Part shown: piece by piece, positions 32,074-40,332 of the stretch | Layout of the letters: every line of letters begins with the position of its first letter | How positions within the stretch are numbered: position 1 is the first letter of the stretch | Assembly (NCBI RefSeq): GCF_947495735.1 | Contig: NZ_CANMAA010000001.1 | Location: 124,001 to 188,000 of the forward strand | Direction of reading: 5' to 3' | DNA: 64,000 bases | Origin: an uncultured Pseudokineococcus sp. | Lineage (GTDB): Bacteria > Actinomycetota > Actinomycetes > Actinomycetales > Quadrisphaeraceae | The notes under the pieces: model-generated | The model's database searches: none | Seen by the model: only the letters and a program-made list of their open reading frames with translations | What the model was told of the DNA's origin: nothing | Position numbers and translations under genes: made by a program

Positions 32074-33495
32074 TCAGCCGGCGCGCGGGGCGTAGGCCTC
32101 GCGCGGGATCGTGGTGGTGAGGTCGACGGCCGTCTCGACCGCCTCCTCCGCGGACAGCTGGCCGTCGCAGACCAGCTGCGCGAGGTAGCCGCTGTCGACC
32201 CGGCGCGCCAGGTCGTGCCGGGCGGGGATCGAGGCGAAGGCCCGGGTGTCGTCCACGAACCCCGCGGTGTTGTAGAAGCCCGCCGTCTCCGTGACGGCCT
32301 CGCGGAAGCGGCGCATCCCCGACGGGCTGTCGAGGAACCACCACGGGACGCCGAGCCGCACCGACGGGTAGACGCCCGCCAGCGGGGCGAGCTCCCGGCT
32401 GTACGTCGTCTCGTCGATCGTGAAGAGCACGCACCGGAAGCCGGGGTCGGTCCCGAAGGCGGAGAGCATCGGTCGCAGCCCGGTGGCGAAGTCCACCGGC
32501 ACCGGGATGTCGAAGCCTCGGTCCGGGCCGAAGCGCTCGGCGACCACCGGGTCGTGGTCGCGCAGCACGCCGGGGTGGATCTGCATGACCAGGCCGTCGT
32601 CCCGGCTCATCCGCGCCATCTCGAACAGCATGTGCGCCGCGAAGGCCGCGGCCTGGCCCGGCTGCAGCGCGCCCGTGCGGGCGGCGGCGTAGGTGCGGGC
32701 GGCCTCCGCGCCCTCCATCGGGGTCGTGTCCGCGTGCAGGTGGCCGTGGTCGCTGGCCCGCGCGCCGGCCCGGAGGAAGTCCTCGCGGCGCTGGCGCAGC
32801 GCCGCGAGGTAGCCGTCGTAGTCACCGGTGTCGACGCCGGACACGGCGGCGAGCTCCTCCACGTCCTGCCGCCAGGTGGGACGGTCGAGGTGCACCAGGG
32901 CGTCGGGGCGGAAGGTCGGCACGACCGTGCCCGACCACCCGGACGCGGCGATGGCCGCGTGGTCCTCCAGCCTGCTGGTCGCGGGGTCGGTCGTCGCCAG
33001 CAGCTCCAGGCCGAACCGGTCGAAGAGCGCCCGCGGGCGGAACTCGGGCCGGCCGAGGCAGTCCACCAGCTGGTCGTAGATGTCGTCGGCCGTCTCCGCC
33101 GACGGCTGCACGCGGACGCCGAAGACGTCGTGGAGCTCCTGCTCGAGCCAGTACCGGCTGGGGGTGCCCCGGTACAGGTGCCAGCCGGCGCAGAAGCGAC
33201 GCCAGATCGCCCGGCCGTCGGTCTCCACGGGGCCGCCGTCGCGGCGGGGCACGCCGAGGTCCTCGAGCCGCGTGCCCTGGGAGACGAGCATGCGCGTGAC
33301 GTAGTGGTCGGGGACCACGAGCAGGCTCGCCGGGTCGCCGAAGGCCTCGTCGCGGGCGAGCACGGAGGCCTCGACGTGCCCGTGCATGCTGATCAGCGGC
33401 AGGCCGCGGACGGCGCCGTAGATCTCCCGGGCCACCGCCCGCGCGTGCGGGTCCGGCGGCAGGATCCGGTCGTCGTCGAGCTGCAGGGGGCGCAC
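32074..33495 (-). CDS. uxaC: Uronate (glucuronate/galacturonate) isomerase
   Basis: A 473-residue amidohydrolase-superfamily enzyme isomerising D-galacturonate to D-tagaturonate (and glucuronate to fructuronate). The metal-binding MHGHVEA (residues 37-43), YRGTPSRYWLEQELHDVFG, LEDHAAIAASGW, DHGHLHADTTP and PWWFLDSPSGMRRFREAVTE are standard UxaC segments, and the length matches the usual 465-475. GGAG precedes the GTG start. It is the last gene of the minus-strand operon that begins at 40208, so uronate import and the first catabolic step are made together, while the next two steps are on the opposite strand. Confidence 0.93.
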   Translation of the reverse strand: MRPLQLDDDRILPPDPHARAVAREIYGAVRGLPLISMHGHVEASVLARDEAFGDPASLLVVPDHYVTRMLVSQGTRLEDLGVPRRDGGPVETDGRAIWRRFCAGWHLYRGTPSRYWLEQELHDVFGVRVQPSAETADDIYDQLVDCLGRPEFRPRALFDRFGLELLATTDPATSRLEDHAAIAASGWSGTVVPTFRPDALVHLDRPTWRQDVEELAAVSGVDTGDYDGYLAALRQRREDFLRAGARASDHGHLHADTTPMEGAEAARTYAAARTGALQPGQAAAFAAHMLFEMARMSRDDGLVMQIHPGVLRDHDPVVAERFGPDRGFDIPVPVDFATGLRPMLSAFGTDPGFRCVLFTIDETTYSRELAPLAGVYPSVRLGVPWWFLDSPSGMRRFREAVTETAGFYNTAGFVDDTRAFASIPARHDLARRVDSGYLAQLVCDGQLSAEEAVETAVDLTTTIPREAYAPRAG

Positions 33496-33538
33496 GGGGG
33501 CTCCAGGTGGTGGGAGGGGGTCGGCGGGGCCGAGGCGG

Positions 33539-34888
33539 TCAGAGGGCGAGGAGCTCGTCGACCTGCACGGGCCGGCCGGTCTCGAAGGACCGGTTCGCGG
33601 CGAGCCCGGTGAGGAGGGAGCGCGCTCCGTCCAGCTGCGTGGAGGCGCGCCCGAGGGGGTCCTCGACGCCGCCGGGACCGAAGATGTCGGCGAGCATGCG
33701 CTCGTCCCCGCCGCCGTGCCCGGCTCCGCTGGTGTCCGGGAGCTCGAGCTCCACGGGGCGCTCCCACAGCCGTCGCAGCGTGAGCCGCGACCCGCCGGCG
33801 GCCTCCGCCTCGTCGGCGCCGTGGAGGGCCTCGCCCTTGGCGCGGCCCGCGGTGGCGGCGTCGACGAAGCTGTTCTCGACGACGTCCAGCTCGAGGCGTC
33901 CCTCGCTGCCGTTGATCGCGACGTGGTAGCCCTCCCAGGGGGAGTAGGCCGTGAGGTGGTAGCTCATCGTCGCCCCGCTGCGGTAGCGGACGGCCACCGC
34001 CATGTCGTCCTCGATGGTCACCCCGGGCGCGAAGACGTTCTGGTCGCGGTGGTAGCCGTCCTCGTGCTGGGCGTCGAGGTAGAGCGCCTTCAGGCTCGGC
34101 GAGCTCTCCAGGTGCATCGCGAAGGGGTCGTCGGCGGCGGCCGCGGCGCCGTGCGCCGAGGTGTAGTCGCGCGCCAGGCCGCGACGGGCGCCGTTCTCGT
34201 CGCCGTAGAAGAACAGCCGGCCCAGGCCGAAGACGACGTCGGGGGAGGAGGCGATCCACCAGTTCACGAGGTCGAAGTGGTGCGTGGCCTTGTGCACCAT
34301 CAGGCCGCCCGAGTTCGCCTTGTCCCGGTGCCAGCGGCGGAAGTAGTCCGCACCGTGGCGGGTGTCCAGCAGCCACTCGAAGTGGACCGAGCCCACCTCG
34401 CCGATGGCGCCGGAGGCGATCACCTCGCGCACCTTGGCGTGGGCGGGGTTGTACCGGTAGTTGAAGGTCACGACGAGCTTGCGGCCGGTCTCCTCCTGCG
34501 CGTCGAGGATCCGCCGGCACCGCTCGGCGTCCACGGTCATCGGCTTCTCGGTGACGACGTCGCAGCCGGCGCGCATCGCCGCGACGATGTACTCGTCGTG
34601 CGTGCGGTCGACCGTGGTCACCACCACGGCGTCCACCCGCTCCGCCTCGAGCATCGCCGTGAAGTCCGCCGCCCCGTAGGTCGGCACCGCCGGCAGCCCG
34701 TGCTCGGAGGTGAGCGCCGCGTTGTGGACGTCCATCCGGGTCTGGTTGACGTCGCACAGGGCGACCAGCTCGGAGGTGTCGGCGTGGGTGCTCGCCAGGG
34801 CGCGCACGTACATCTGCGCGCGCCCGCCGAGCCCCACGATCGCGTACCGGGTCCGGCGTGCGGGAGGAGCGGCGTGGTCGTCGGTCAT
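33539..34888 (-). CDS. Gfo/Idh/MocA family oxidoreductase
   Basis: A 449-residue NAD(P)-dependent sugar oxidoreductase. Rossmann motif GLGGRA (residues 19-24), EKPMTVD at about 114-120 containing the active-site Lys, FNYRYNPAHAKVREVI, and HKATHHFDLVNWW with a likely catalytic His pair. The length is larger than the 330-380 of typical members because of an insertion between the Rossmann domain and the C-terminal sheet (about 225-300), seen in the subgroup associated with uronate and rhamnogalacturonan loci. Substrate unknown; an oxidised or epimerised sugar released from pectin is plausible. It lies 43 bases upstream of uxaC in the same operon. Confidence 0.88.
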   Translation of the reverse strand: MTDDHAAPPARRTRYAIVGLGGRAQMYVRALASTHADTSELVALCDVNQTRMDVHNAALTSEHGLPAVPTYGAADFTAMLEAERVDAVVVTTVDRTHDEYIVAAMRAGCDVVTEKPMTVDAERCRRILDAQEETGRKLVVTFNYRYNPAHAKVREVIASGAIGEVGSVHFEWLLDTRHGADYFRRWHRDKANSGGLMVHKATHHFDLVNWWIASSPDVVFGLGRLFFYGDENGARRGLARDYTSAHGAAAAADDPFAMHLESSPSLKALYLDAQHEDGYHRDQNVFAPGVTIEDDMAVAVRYRSGATMSYHLTAYSPWEGYHVAINGSEGRLELDVVENSFVDAATAGRAKGEALHGADEAEAAGGSRLTLRRLWERPVELELPDTSGAGHGGGDERMLADIFGPGGVEDPLGRASTQLDGARSLLTGLAANRSFETGRPVQVDELLAL

Positions 34889-34964
34889 CGGAGGTCCTCC
34901 GGGGTTCGGTGGGTGGGGCGGGACCGGGAGCGGTGCTCGTCCGGGCCCGGGCTGCGCGACGCGC

Positions 34965-36986
34965 TCACACGAGCGCGGCGCGCAGCTGGTCGGCGAGCGC
35001 GGCCGCGGACGCCCGGTCCAGGCGTCCGTCGGCCACCGCGACGTCGAAGCGCCGGGTCAGGGGCTCGCCCGCCGGCAGGACGAGCGGGCTGTCCTGCGCG
35101 AGCGACGAGCCGATGCCCGGGTACTCGGCGGCGCGGACGAACCAGGGGTCGACGTCGCCGGCCGGGCCCGGTGCCGCCACGAGGACGACCGTCGCCGGCC
35201 CGCTCGTGCCGGGGCCGGCCCAGAAGTCGGCCGACCACGCGATCCAGGGCGCGGCCCGCCCGTGGACGGCCTCCTCGCCGGAGGCGGTGGCCGTGAGCAC
35301 CCGGACGTCGTCGCAGGGGGGGAAGCGCCAGAAGAAGCCGCCGTAGCCGGCGCCCGCCCTGCCCCCGCTGCCGGGCGAGCCGAGGACGGCGCCCGTCTCG
35401 CTCGTCAGCGCCGAGGCGAAGGTGAGCCGCCAGGTCCGGTCGTCCAGGGGCGCCCAGCGGACCGTGCGCTCCTCCCGCAGCCGCACCGCGCCGTGGGGCC
35501 CCGTCCAGGCGAGGTGCTGGCGGAAGCCGTCCGGCAGCGCCTCGGGCGCCTCCCCGACGACCGTCCCGTGGTCCTCCCGCAGCACGTACCCCTGTCCGTG
35601 GACGTAGGTCCCGCCGCCCCAGAAGTTGGTGCCGTCCACGTCCGGCACCGCCATCCCGGCGCCGGTGTGCCAGTCGTGGTCCTTCGGGTGGGTGGCGGTG
35701 ACCACCACGCCCGCGAGGGTGCGCACGGGGTGCAGCACCGGGCGGGGGCTGGAGGTGGGGATGGTGCCGCGGCCGTCGCGGTACTCGGCGACCGCGGTCC
35801 CGCCGACCTCGGCGCGGACCAGCACCTCGTCCCGGAGCGGGTGCGCCCAGGGGGCGCCGAGCTCGGCGAAGGTGCGCCCGGTCGTGGCGGCGCGCTCGAC
35901 CCACTGCTCGACGTCCTCGACCACCGCTCGGCGCTCCGACCCCTCGCCCTCCCAGCGGATCGCCCGGGGGTCGATGCGGACCGGCTCGTCGGCGCGGGCG
36001 ACCTCGTCCAGGACCCGCATGAAGGCCCCGGTGCTCTCCAGCGGCACGAGGAGGGGGCTGCCCTGGCGCCGGTGGGCCAGCAGGTCCTCCAGGAGGTCGG
36101 TGCGCCGCGCGGTGACGGCGCGGGTCGCGCCCTCGACCTCCACCTCGATCCGGTCGGTGGTGTAGGCGAGCCTGGCCCGGCCCCGGACGCCCTCGACGAC
36201 GAGCTCGGGCTCGCTCTGGGTGGCGGCGCAGAGGGTCAGCGCGCAGGTGACCTCGGCGCCGCTGGTCGTCTCCACCCGCACGACCGAGGTGTCGTCGCAG
36301 TCGACGTCGTTGGCGCGGTACAGGTCGGCCACCACGGAGGCGACGTCGTCCCACCGGCGGGCGCCGACGACCGCCAGCGCCGTGGCGACGGCGTGGGCCA
36401 GCGGGTTGGTGACCACCCCGTCGACCACCGCCCGCCCGCGCTGGCTGCGCAGCCCCGCCCACGGCGAGCGGTGCCAGTACGCCACGGCGCGCGACCACGT
36501 GCCCGTGGCGCCGACCCGGGTGACGGGGCCGATGCCCAGCGCGTCGGTCGCGAAGAGCGCCGGGACGTCGGTGCCCAGGCTCTGGAAGCCCACCTGGACC
36601 ACCCGCCCGGTCGCCTGCTCGGCGTCGAGCAGCCGCTGGAAGTCCTCCGCGGTCGCCACCGGCGGCTTCTCCAGGAGGACGTCGGCGCCGGCGCGCAGGG
36701 CCGTCTCCGCGAGCCGGTGGTGGTCCCCGAGCGGCGCGGCCACCACCACGACGTCCACGGGCCCGACCTCCGCGAGCGCGTCGTCCAGCTCGACGTGCAG
36801 CGGCACCCCGGGGCAGCTCTCCGGCGGGGCGAAGGGGTCGACCGCGGCGACGAGCTCGACGAGCCCGCGCTCGGCCAGACCGGCGATGCGGGCCGCGTGC
36901 ACCTGCCCGAAGCCGCGGACGCCGACGAGGACCACCCTCGCCGGGGGAGCGAGGTCCCCCGGCCGCGGGTCGGCGCTGCCCGGCAC
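34965..36986 (-). CDS. Gfo/Idh/MocA oxidoreductase fused to a DUF6807 (PmoA-like) domain
   Basis: A 673-residue fusion. Residues 1 to about 360 form a Gfo/Idh oxidoreductase: GVRGFGQVHAARIAGL (nucleotide loop), VVVAAPLGDHHRLAETALRAG, LLEKPPVA with the catalytic-type Lys, and GVVTNPLAHAVATALAV. Residues about 395-660 match the DUF6807/PmoA type: RPVLHPVRTLAGVVVT, HPKDHDWHTGAGMAV, GTNFWGGGTYV, and GFFWRFPPCDDV with many conserved aromatic and His residues. Both families act on or near sugars; the DUF6807 function is unsettled. The nucleotide loop is not a strict GxGxxG. The GTG start directly follows the permease stop (TAG-GTG), so translation is coupled. Confidence 0.82.
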   Translation of the reverse strand: MPGSADPRPGDLAPPARVVLVGVRGFGQVHAARIAGLAERGLVELVAAVDPFAPPESCPGVPLHVELDDALAEVGPVDVVVVAAPLGDHHRLAETALRAGADVLLEKPPVATAEDFQRLLDAEQATGRVVQVGFQSLGTDVPALFATDALGIGPVTRVGATGTWSRAVAYWHRSPWAGLRSQRGRAVVDGVVTNPLAHAVATALAVVGARRWDDVASVVADLYRANDVDCDDTSVVRVETTSGAEVTCALTLCAATQSEPELVVEGVRGRARLAYTTDRIEVEVEGATRAVTARRTDLLEDLLAHRRQGSPLLVPLESTGAFMRVLDEVARADEPVRIDPRAIRWEGEGSERRAVVEDVEQWVERAATTGRTFAELGAPWAHPLRDEVLVRAEVGGTAVAEYRDGRGTIPTSSPRPVLHPVRTLAGVVVTATHPKDHDWHTGAGMAVPDVDGTNFWGGGTYVHGQGYVLREDHGTVVGEAPEALPDGFRQHLAWTGPHGAVRLREERTVRWAPLDDRTWRLTFASALTSETGAVLGSPGSGGRAGAGYGGFFWRFPPCDDVRVLTATASGEEAVHGRAAPWIAWSADFWAGPGTSGPATVVLVAAPGPAGDVDPWFVRAAEYPGIGSSLAQDSPLVLPAGEPLTRRFDVAVADGRLDRASAAALADQLRAALV

Positions 36987-37964
36987 CTACTTGCCGCCCG
37001 TGGTCGCGATCCCTCGGACCAGGAACTTCTGCCCGAACAGGAAGGCCAGGAACAGCGGGACGAGCGAGACGATCGACATGGCGAACATGGCGCCCCAGTT
37101 GCTGCCGCTCGTCGCGTCCAGGAAGGAGCGCAGGGCCACGGGCACCGTGTACATGGACGGGTCGGTCAGGTAGATGAGGGGCGTGAAGAAGTCGCTCCAC
37201 GTCCACAGGAAGGTGAAGACGGCGGTCGTGGCGATCGCCGGCCCCATGAGGGGGACGATGACGCGGCTGAAGATCTTCCAGTGCCCGCAGCCGTCGATCC
37301 GCGCCGCCTCGTCCAGCTCCTTGGGCAGGCCGCGGATGAACTGCACCATGAGGAAGACGAAGAAGGCGTCGGTGGCGAGGAACTTCGGCAGGACGAGAGG
37401 GATGAAGGTGTTCACCCACCCGAGCTGGTTGAAGAGGATGTACTGCGGCACGACGATGACGTGGATCGGCAGCATGATCGTCAGCAGCATGATGGCGAAC
37501 CACATCGTGCGGCCCCTGAACTGCAGCCGCGCGAAGGCGTAGGCCGCCAGCGAGCACGAGACCAGGTTGCCGACGACCGCTCCCGTCACGACCAGCGCCG
37601 AGTTGAGCATGTACTGCCCGAAGGGGTTCGAGAGCGCGTACCAGCCCTCGGCGTAGTTCTCGAGGTACAGGTCGCTGACCCACAGGCCGGGCTCGCGGAA
37701 GATGACGTCGGTCGGGCGCAGCGAGCTGGCGATCATCCACAGCAGCGGGTAGATCATGAGCAGGCTCGCGGCCACGAGGAGCAGGTGCTTGACCAGCGAC
37801 CTGCCCCGCGCGCGGGCGGAGGAGCCCCTGCCCGGGCCGTCGGGGACCCCGGGGCCGCTGGAGCGCCGGTCCGGCGACCTCTCGTCCCCGCGCGTGGTGC
37901 CGGCGGCGGCTCCGGCGGCAGCGCTGGTGGCCGTGCTGGCGGAGTGGCTCTGGAGATCACTCAT
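36987..37964 (-). CDS. CUT1 sugar ABC transporter permease (MalG-like)
   Basis: A 325-residue inner-membrane permease. A long Ser/Ala/Gly-rich cytoplasmic N-terminus (residues 1-55) precedes six helices. The EAA loop EAARIDGCGHWKIFSRVIVP, the WTWSDFFTPLIYLTDPSMYT segment and the end RGIATTGGK are MalG-type. It overlaps the upstream permease by 8 bases. With its partner and the binding protein at 38919-40208 it forms the second CUT1 importer, co-transcribed with uxaC. Confidence 0.92.
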   Translation of the reverse strand: MSDLQSHSASTATSAAAGAAAGTTRGDERSPDRRSSGPGVPDGPGRGSSARARGRSLVKHLLLVAASLLMIYPLLWMIASSLRPTDVIFREPGLWVSDLYLENYAEGWYALSNPFGQYMLNSALVVTGAVVGNLVSCSLAAYAFARLQFRGRTMWFAIMLLTIMLPIHVIVVPQYILFNQLGWVNTFIPLVLPKFLATDAFFVFLMVQFIRGLPKELDEAARIDGCGHWKIFSRVIVPLMGPAIATTAVFTFLWTWSDFFTPLIYLTDPSMYTVPVALRSFLDATSGSNWGAMFAMSIVSLVPLFLAFLFGQKFLVRGIATTGGK

Positions 37965-38916
37965 CGTAGAAGACCCAGTACCGTGAGAGGAAGAAGTTCA
38001 GGGCGGTCAGGACGCCGACGATGATGACCAGCAGCCACGCCATCGCGGAGGCGTAGCCCATCTGGAAGTCGGTGAAGCCCCGCTGGTAGAGGTACAGCGT
38101 GTAGAAGAGCGTCGAGTCCGAGGGGCCGCCGGTCCCGTTCGAGACCACGAAGGCCTGCGTGAAGGACTGGAACGCCCCGATGACCTGCAGCACGAGGTTG
38201 AAGAAGATGATCGGGGAGAGCAGCGGGAGCGTGATCTGCACGAAGCTGCGCCACCGGCCCGCCCCGTCGACCGAGGCCGCCTCGTAGTACATGCGGGGGA
38301 TCTGCCGGAGCCCGGCCAGGAAGATGATCATGGGCGAGCCGAACGTCCACACGTGGAGCAGGACGATCGTCCACAGCGCCGTGTCCGGGTCGGAGATCCA
38401 CCCGGTGGTGGACTCGACGCCGACGAGGGCCAGGACCTGGTTGACGAGCCCGCTGGTGCCGAACATCTGGCGCCACAGGATGGCGATGGCCACCGAGCTG
38501 CCGAGCATCGACGGCAGGTAGAAGACCGAGCGGTAGAGGGGCAGGCCCCGCATCCCCCGGTCGAGGAGCAGCGCGATCGCCAGGGCGAGGGCGAGCTGGA
38601 TCGGCACCGACACGAAGACGTAGGTGAAGGTCACCCGCAGCGAGTTGTGCAGCCGCGGGTCCTCGAGCATCCGGGCGTAGTTGTCGAGCCCGGTCCACGT
38701 CGGCGCCTGGATGAGGCTGTAGTCGGTGAAGGAGAGGTAGAGCGAGGCCAGGAGGGGGCCGATGGTGATGACGACCAGCCCGACCAGCCACGGGAGCAGG
38801 AACAGGTAGCCGGCCTTGTTGTCGCGCCCGGCCTCCTTGGCCCGCATCCGGCGGTCCTCGGGGCTGCTGCCGGACTTGTCCCGGCGCAGGCTGGTGAGCT
38901 CGGAGATGGCGCTCAT
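37957..38916 (-). CDS. CUT1 sugar ABC transporter permease (MalF-like)
   Basis: A 319-residue first permease. KAGYLFLLPWLVGLVVITIGP starts helix 1; GLDNYARMLEDPRLHNSLRVTF and the EAA loop EAASVDGAGRWRSFVQITLP (about 212-231) are standard. It is strikingly similar in pattern to the permease at 20991-21953 (same LYLSFT, IIFFNLVLQ, NGTGGP.STLFYTLYLY, MGYASAMAWLL stretches), suggesting the two importers arose by duplication. The ATG lies 2 bases after the binding-protein stop. The open frame runs further upstream, but only through the binding-protein gene. Confidence 0.92.
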   Translation of the reverse strand: MSAISELTSLRRDKSGSSPEDRRMRAKEAGRDNKAGYLFLLPWLVGLVVITIGPLLASLYLSFTDYSLIQAPTWTGLDNYARMLEDPRLHNSLRVTFTYVFVSVPIQLALALAIALLLDRGMRGLPLYRSVFYLPSMLGSSVAIAILWRQMFGTSGLVNQVLALVGVESTTGWISDPDTALWTIVLLHVWTFGSPMIIFLAGLRQIPRMYYEAASVDGAGRWRSFVQITLPLLSPIIFFNLVLQVIGAFQSFTQAFVVSNGTGGPSDSTLFYTLYLYQRGFTDFQMGYASAMAWLLVIIVGVLTALNFFLSRYWVFYDE

Positions 38917-38918
38917 GG

Positions 38919-40208
38919 TCAGCCGGAGAGGTTGGAGCTGGCCTCGTCCACGAACGCCTGGGCGGCGTCCGAGGGGGTGGAGCTGCCGAAGAGGACGTCG
39001 GTGTAGGCCCGGAGGAAGATGGCCTCCAGGGCGCCGCCACCGGCCGGCGGGGCGCTCGGGGCGTCCGTGGTCTCGGGCTCGATGTCCGCGATGAACTGGA
39101 CGACCCGCTGCTGGACCTCGGACAGCTCCGGGGTGATCGCGTCGCGGACCTCGGTGTTGGCGGGGATGCCGCGCTCGGCGAGGTTGATGCCGGCCGCCTC
39201 GGGCGAGTTCACCCACCAGTCGATGAGGGCCGCCGCCGCCTCCGGGTCCTCCGTGCGCGCCGAGGCGGACCAGAGCATCGAGGCCTTGTAGTAGGTCGCC
39301 CGGTCGGTGGCCGAGCCCGTGGAGCTCGGGTACCGGAGCAGGGTGAGCTCGGTGCCGGCGGCCTCGCTGAGCGCCTCGAGCTGGTTGGACCAGAAGGTCT
39401 GCATGGCTCCCGTGCCGACGGCGATCGCGCTCTGGTCGAGGCTCTTGGCGGCCTCCTCGCCGATCTGCGAGGGCGACCCCGTGGCGCCCGCCTCCTGGAA
39501 GCTGAGGGCCATCTCCAGCCACTCGGCCGCGTCGGCGGCCTCGAAGCCCAGGCCGCCGTCCTCGGAGAAGAGGGACTTGCCCTGCTGGCGCAGCCACAGC
39601 TCCAGGTAGTCCTCGCTGGCCCACACGCCCACGACGCCGAACGGGATGCCCGCCCCGGCAGCCACCTCCGCGCTGATGGTCCGCAGGTCGTCCCACGTCC
39701 ACGTGGTGTCGTCGGGCATGGGCAAGCCCGCCTGCTCGAAGAGCGCGGGGTTGGCCATCAGGACGGGGGTGTTGATGCCCGCGTTGATGCCGTAGACGGC
39801 GCCGTCGATCTCGCCCGAGTCCGCCGTCCCCTCGGCGAAGGACGAGGTGTCGATGTCGTACTGCGAGAGGTCGAGCAGCGCGCCGCGGGCGCCGTACTCG
39901 CCGAGGTAGGCCATGTCCATCTGGATGACGTCCGGGGCGCTGCCGCCGGCGGTCTGGGTGGCCAGCCTGTCCCAGTAGCTGGCCCACTCACCGGGCTGCG
40001 CCGTGATCGACGTGCCCTCGTGCGACTGCAGGTAGAGGTCGATGGCCGCGGTGGTGTTGGCGTTGCGCGTCGGGTTGCCCCACCAGGCGAGGGCGAGGCT
40101 GGCGGGGCCGCCCTCGCCGCCGGAGCGGCCGCCGCAGGCGCTGAGGCCCGCCGTCGCGGTCGCGGCAGCGAGGCTGCCCCACAGGAACTGGCGTCGGTTG
40201 AGAGCCAT
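38919..40208 (-). CDS. CUT1 sugar ABC transporter substrate-binding lipoprotein, Tat-type signal
   Basis: A 429-residue family 1 solute-binding protein. The N-terminus NRRQFLWG is a twin-arginine motif (Arg5-Arg6) and LSAC at 22-25 is a lipobox, so the protein is probably exported folded by Tat and lipid-anchored at Cys25. ALAWWGNPTRNANTTAAIDLYL and the MDMAYLGEYG region resemble the binding protein at 19607, again pointing to duplication. It heads the operon permease-permease-Gfo/Idh-DUF6807-Gfo/Idh-uxaC, so a galacturonate-containing oligosaccharide or uronate is the likely cargo (inference). A class B operator overlaps its promoter start. Confidence 0.9.
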   Translation of the reverse strand: MALNRRQFLWGSLAAATATAGLSACGGRSGGEGGPASLALAWWGNPTRNANTTAAIDLYLQSHEGTSITAQPGEWASYWDRLATQTAGGSAPDVIQMDMAYLGEYGARGALLDLSQYDIDTSSFAEGTADSGEIDGAVYGINAGINTPVLMANPALFEQAGLPMPDDTTWTWDDLRTISAEVAAGAGIPFGVVGVWASEDYLELWLRQQGKSLFSEDGGLGFEAADAAEWLEMALSFQEAGATGSPSQIGEEAAKSLDQSAIAVGTGAMQTFWSNQLEALSEAAGTELTLLRYPSSTGSATDRATYYKASMLWSASARTEDPEAAAALIDWWVNSPEAAGINLAERGIPANTEVRDAITPELSEVQQRVVQFIADIEPETTDAPSAPPAGGGALEAIFLRAYTDVLFGSSTPSDAAQAFVDEASSNLSG

Positions 40209-40232
40209 GACGATCGGTCCTCCACGTTGAGG

Positions 40233-40278
40233 TGAATGCGCTTTCCGGAACGTAGGGGGAGGGGTCCGGCGGTGTCAA
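40233..40278 (-). promoter_or_regulatory. Promoter and class B operator of the second CUT1/uxaC operon
   Basis: On the minus strand TTGACA (40273-40278), 18 bases, TACGTT (40249-40254) form a near-consensus promoter. The palindrome GGAAAGCGCATTCA (40233-40246) follows the -10 by 2 bases, the same arrangement and nearly the same sequence as at 19570-19583. The remaining bases between this site and GH106 (to 40332) hold nothing else recognised. Confidence 0.72.
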
Positions 40279-40332
40279 CGACCGCCCGCGCCCAACCCGT
40301 CGACGCCGGGTCACGATGTCGCAGCCGCGGTG

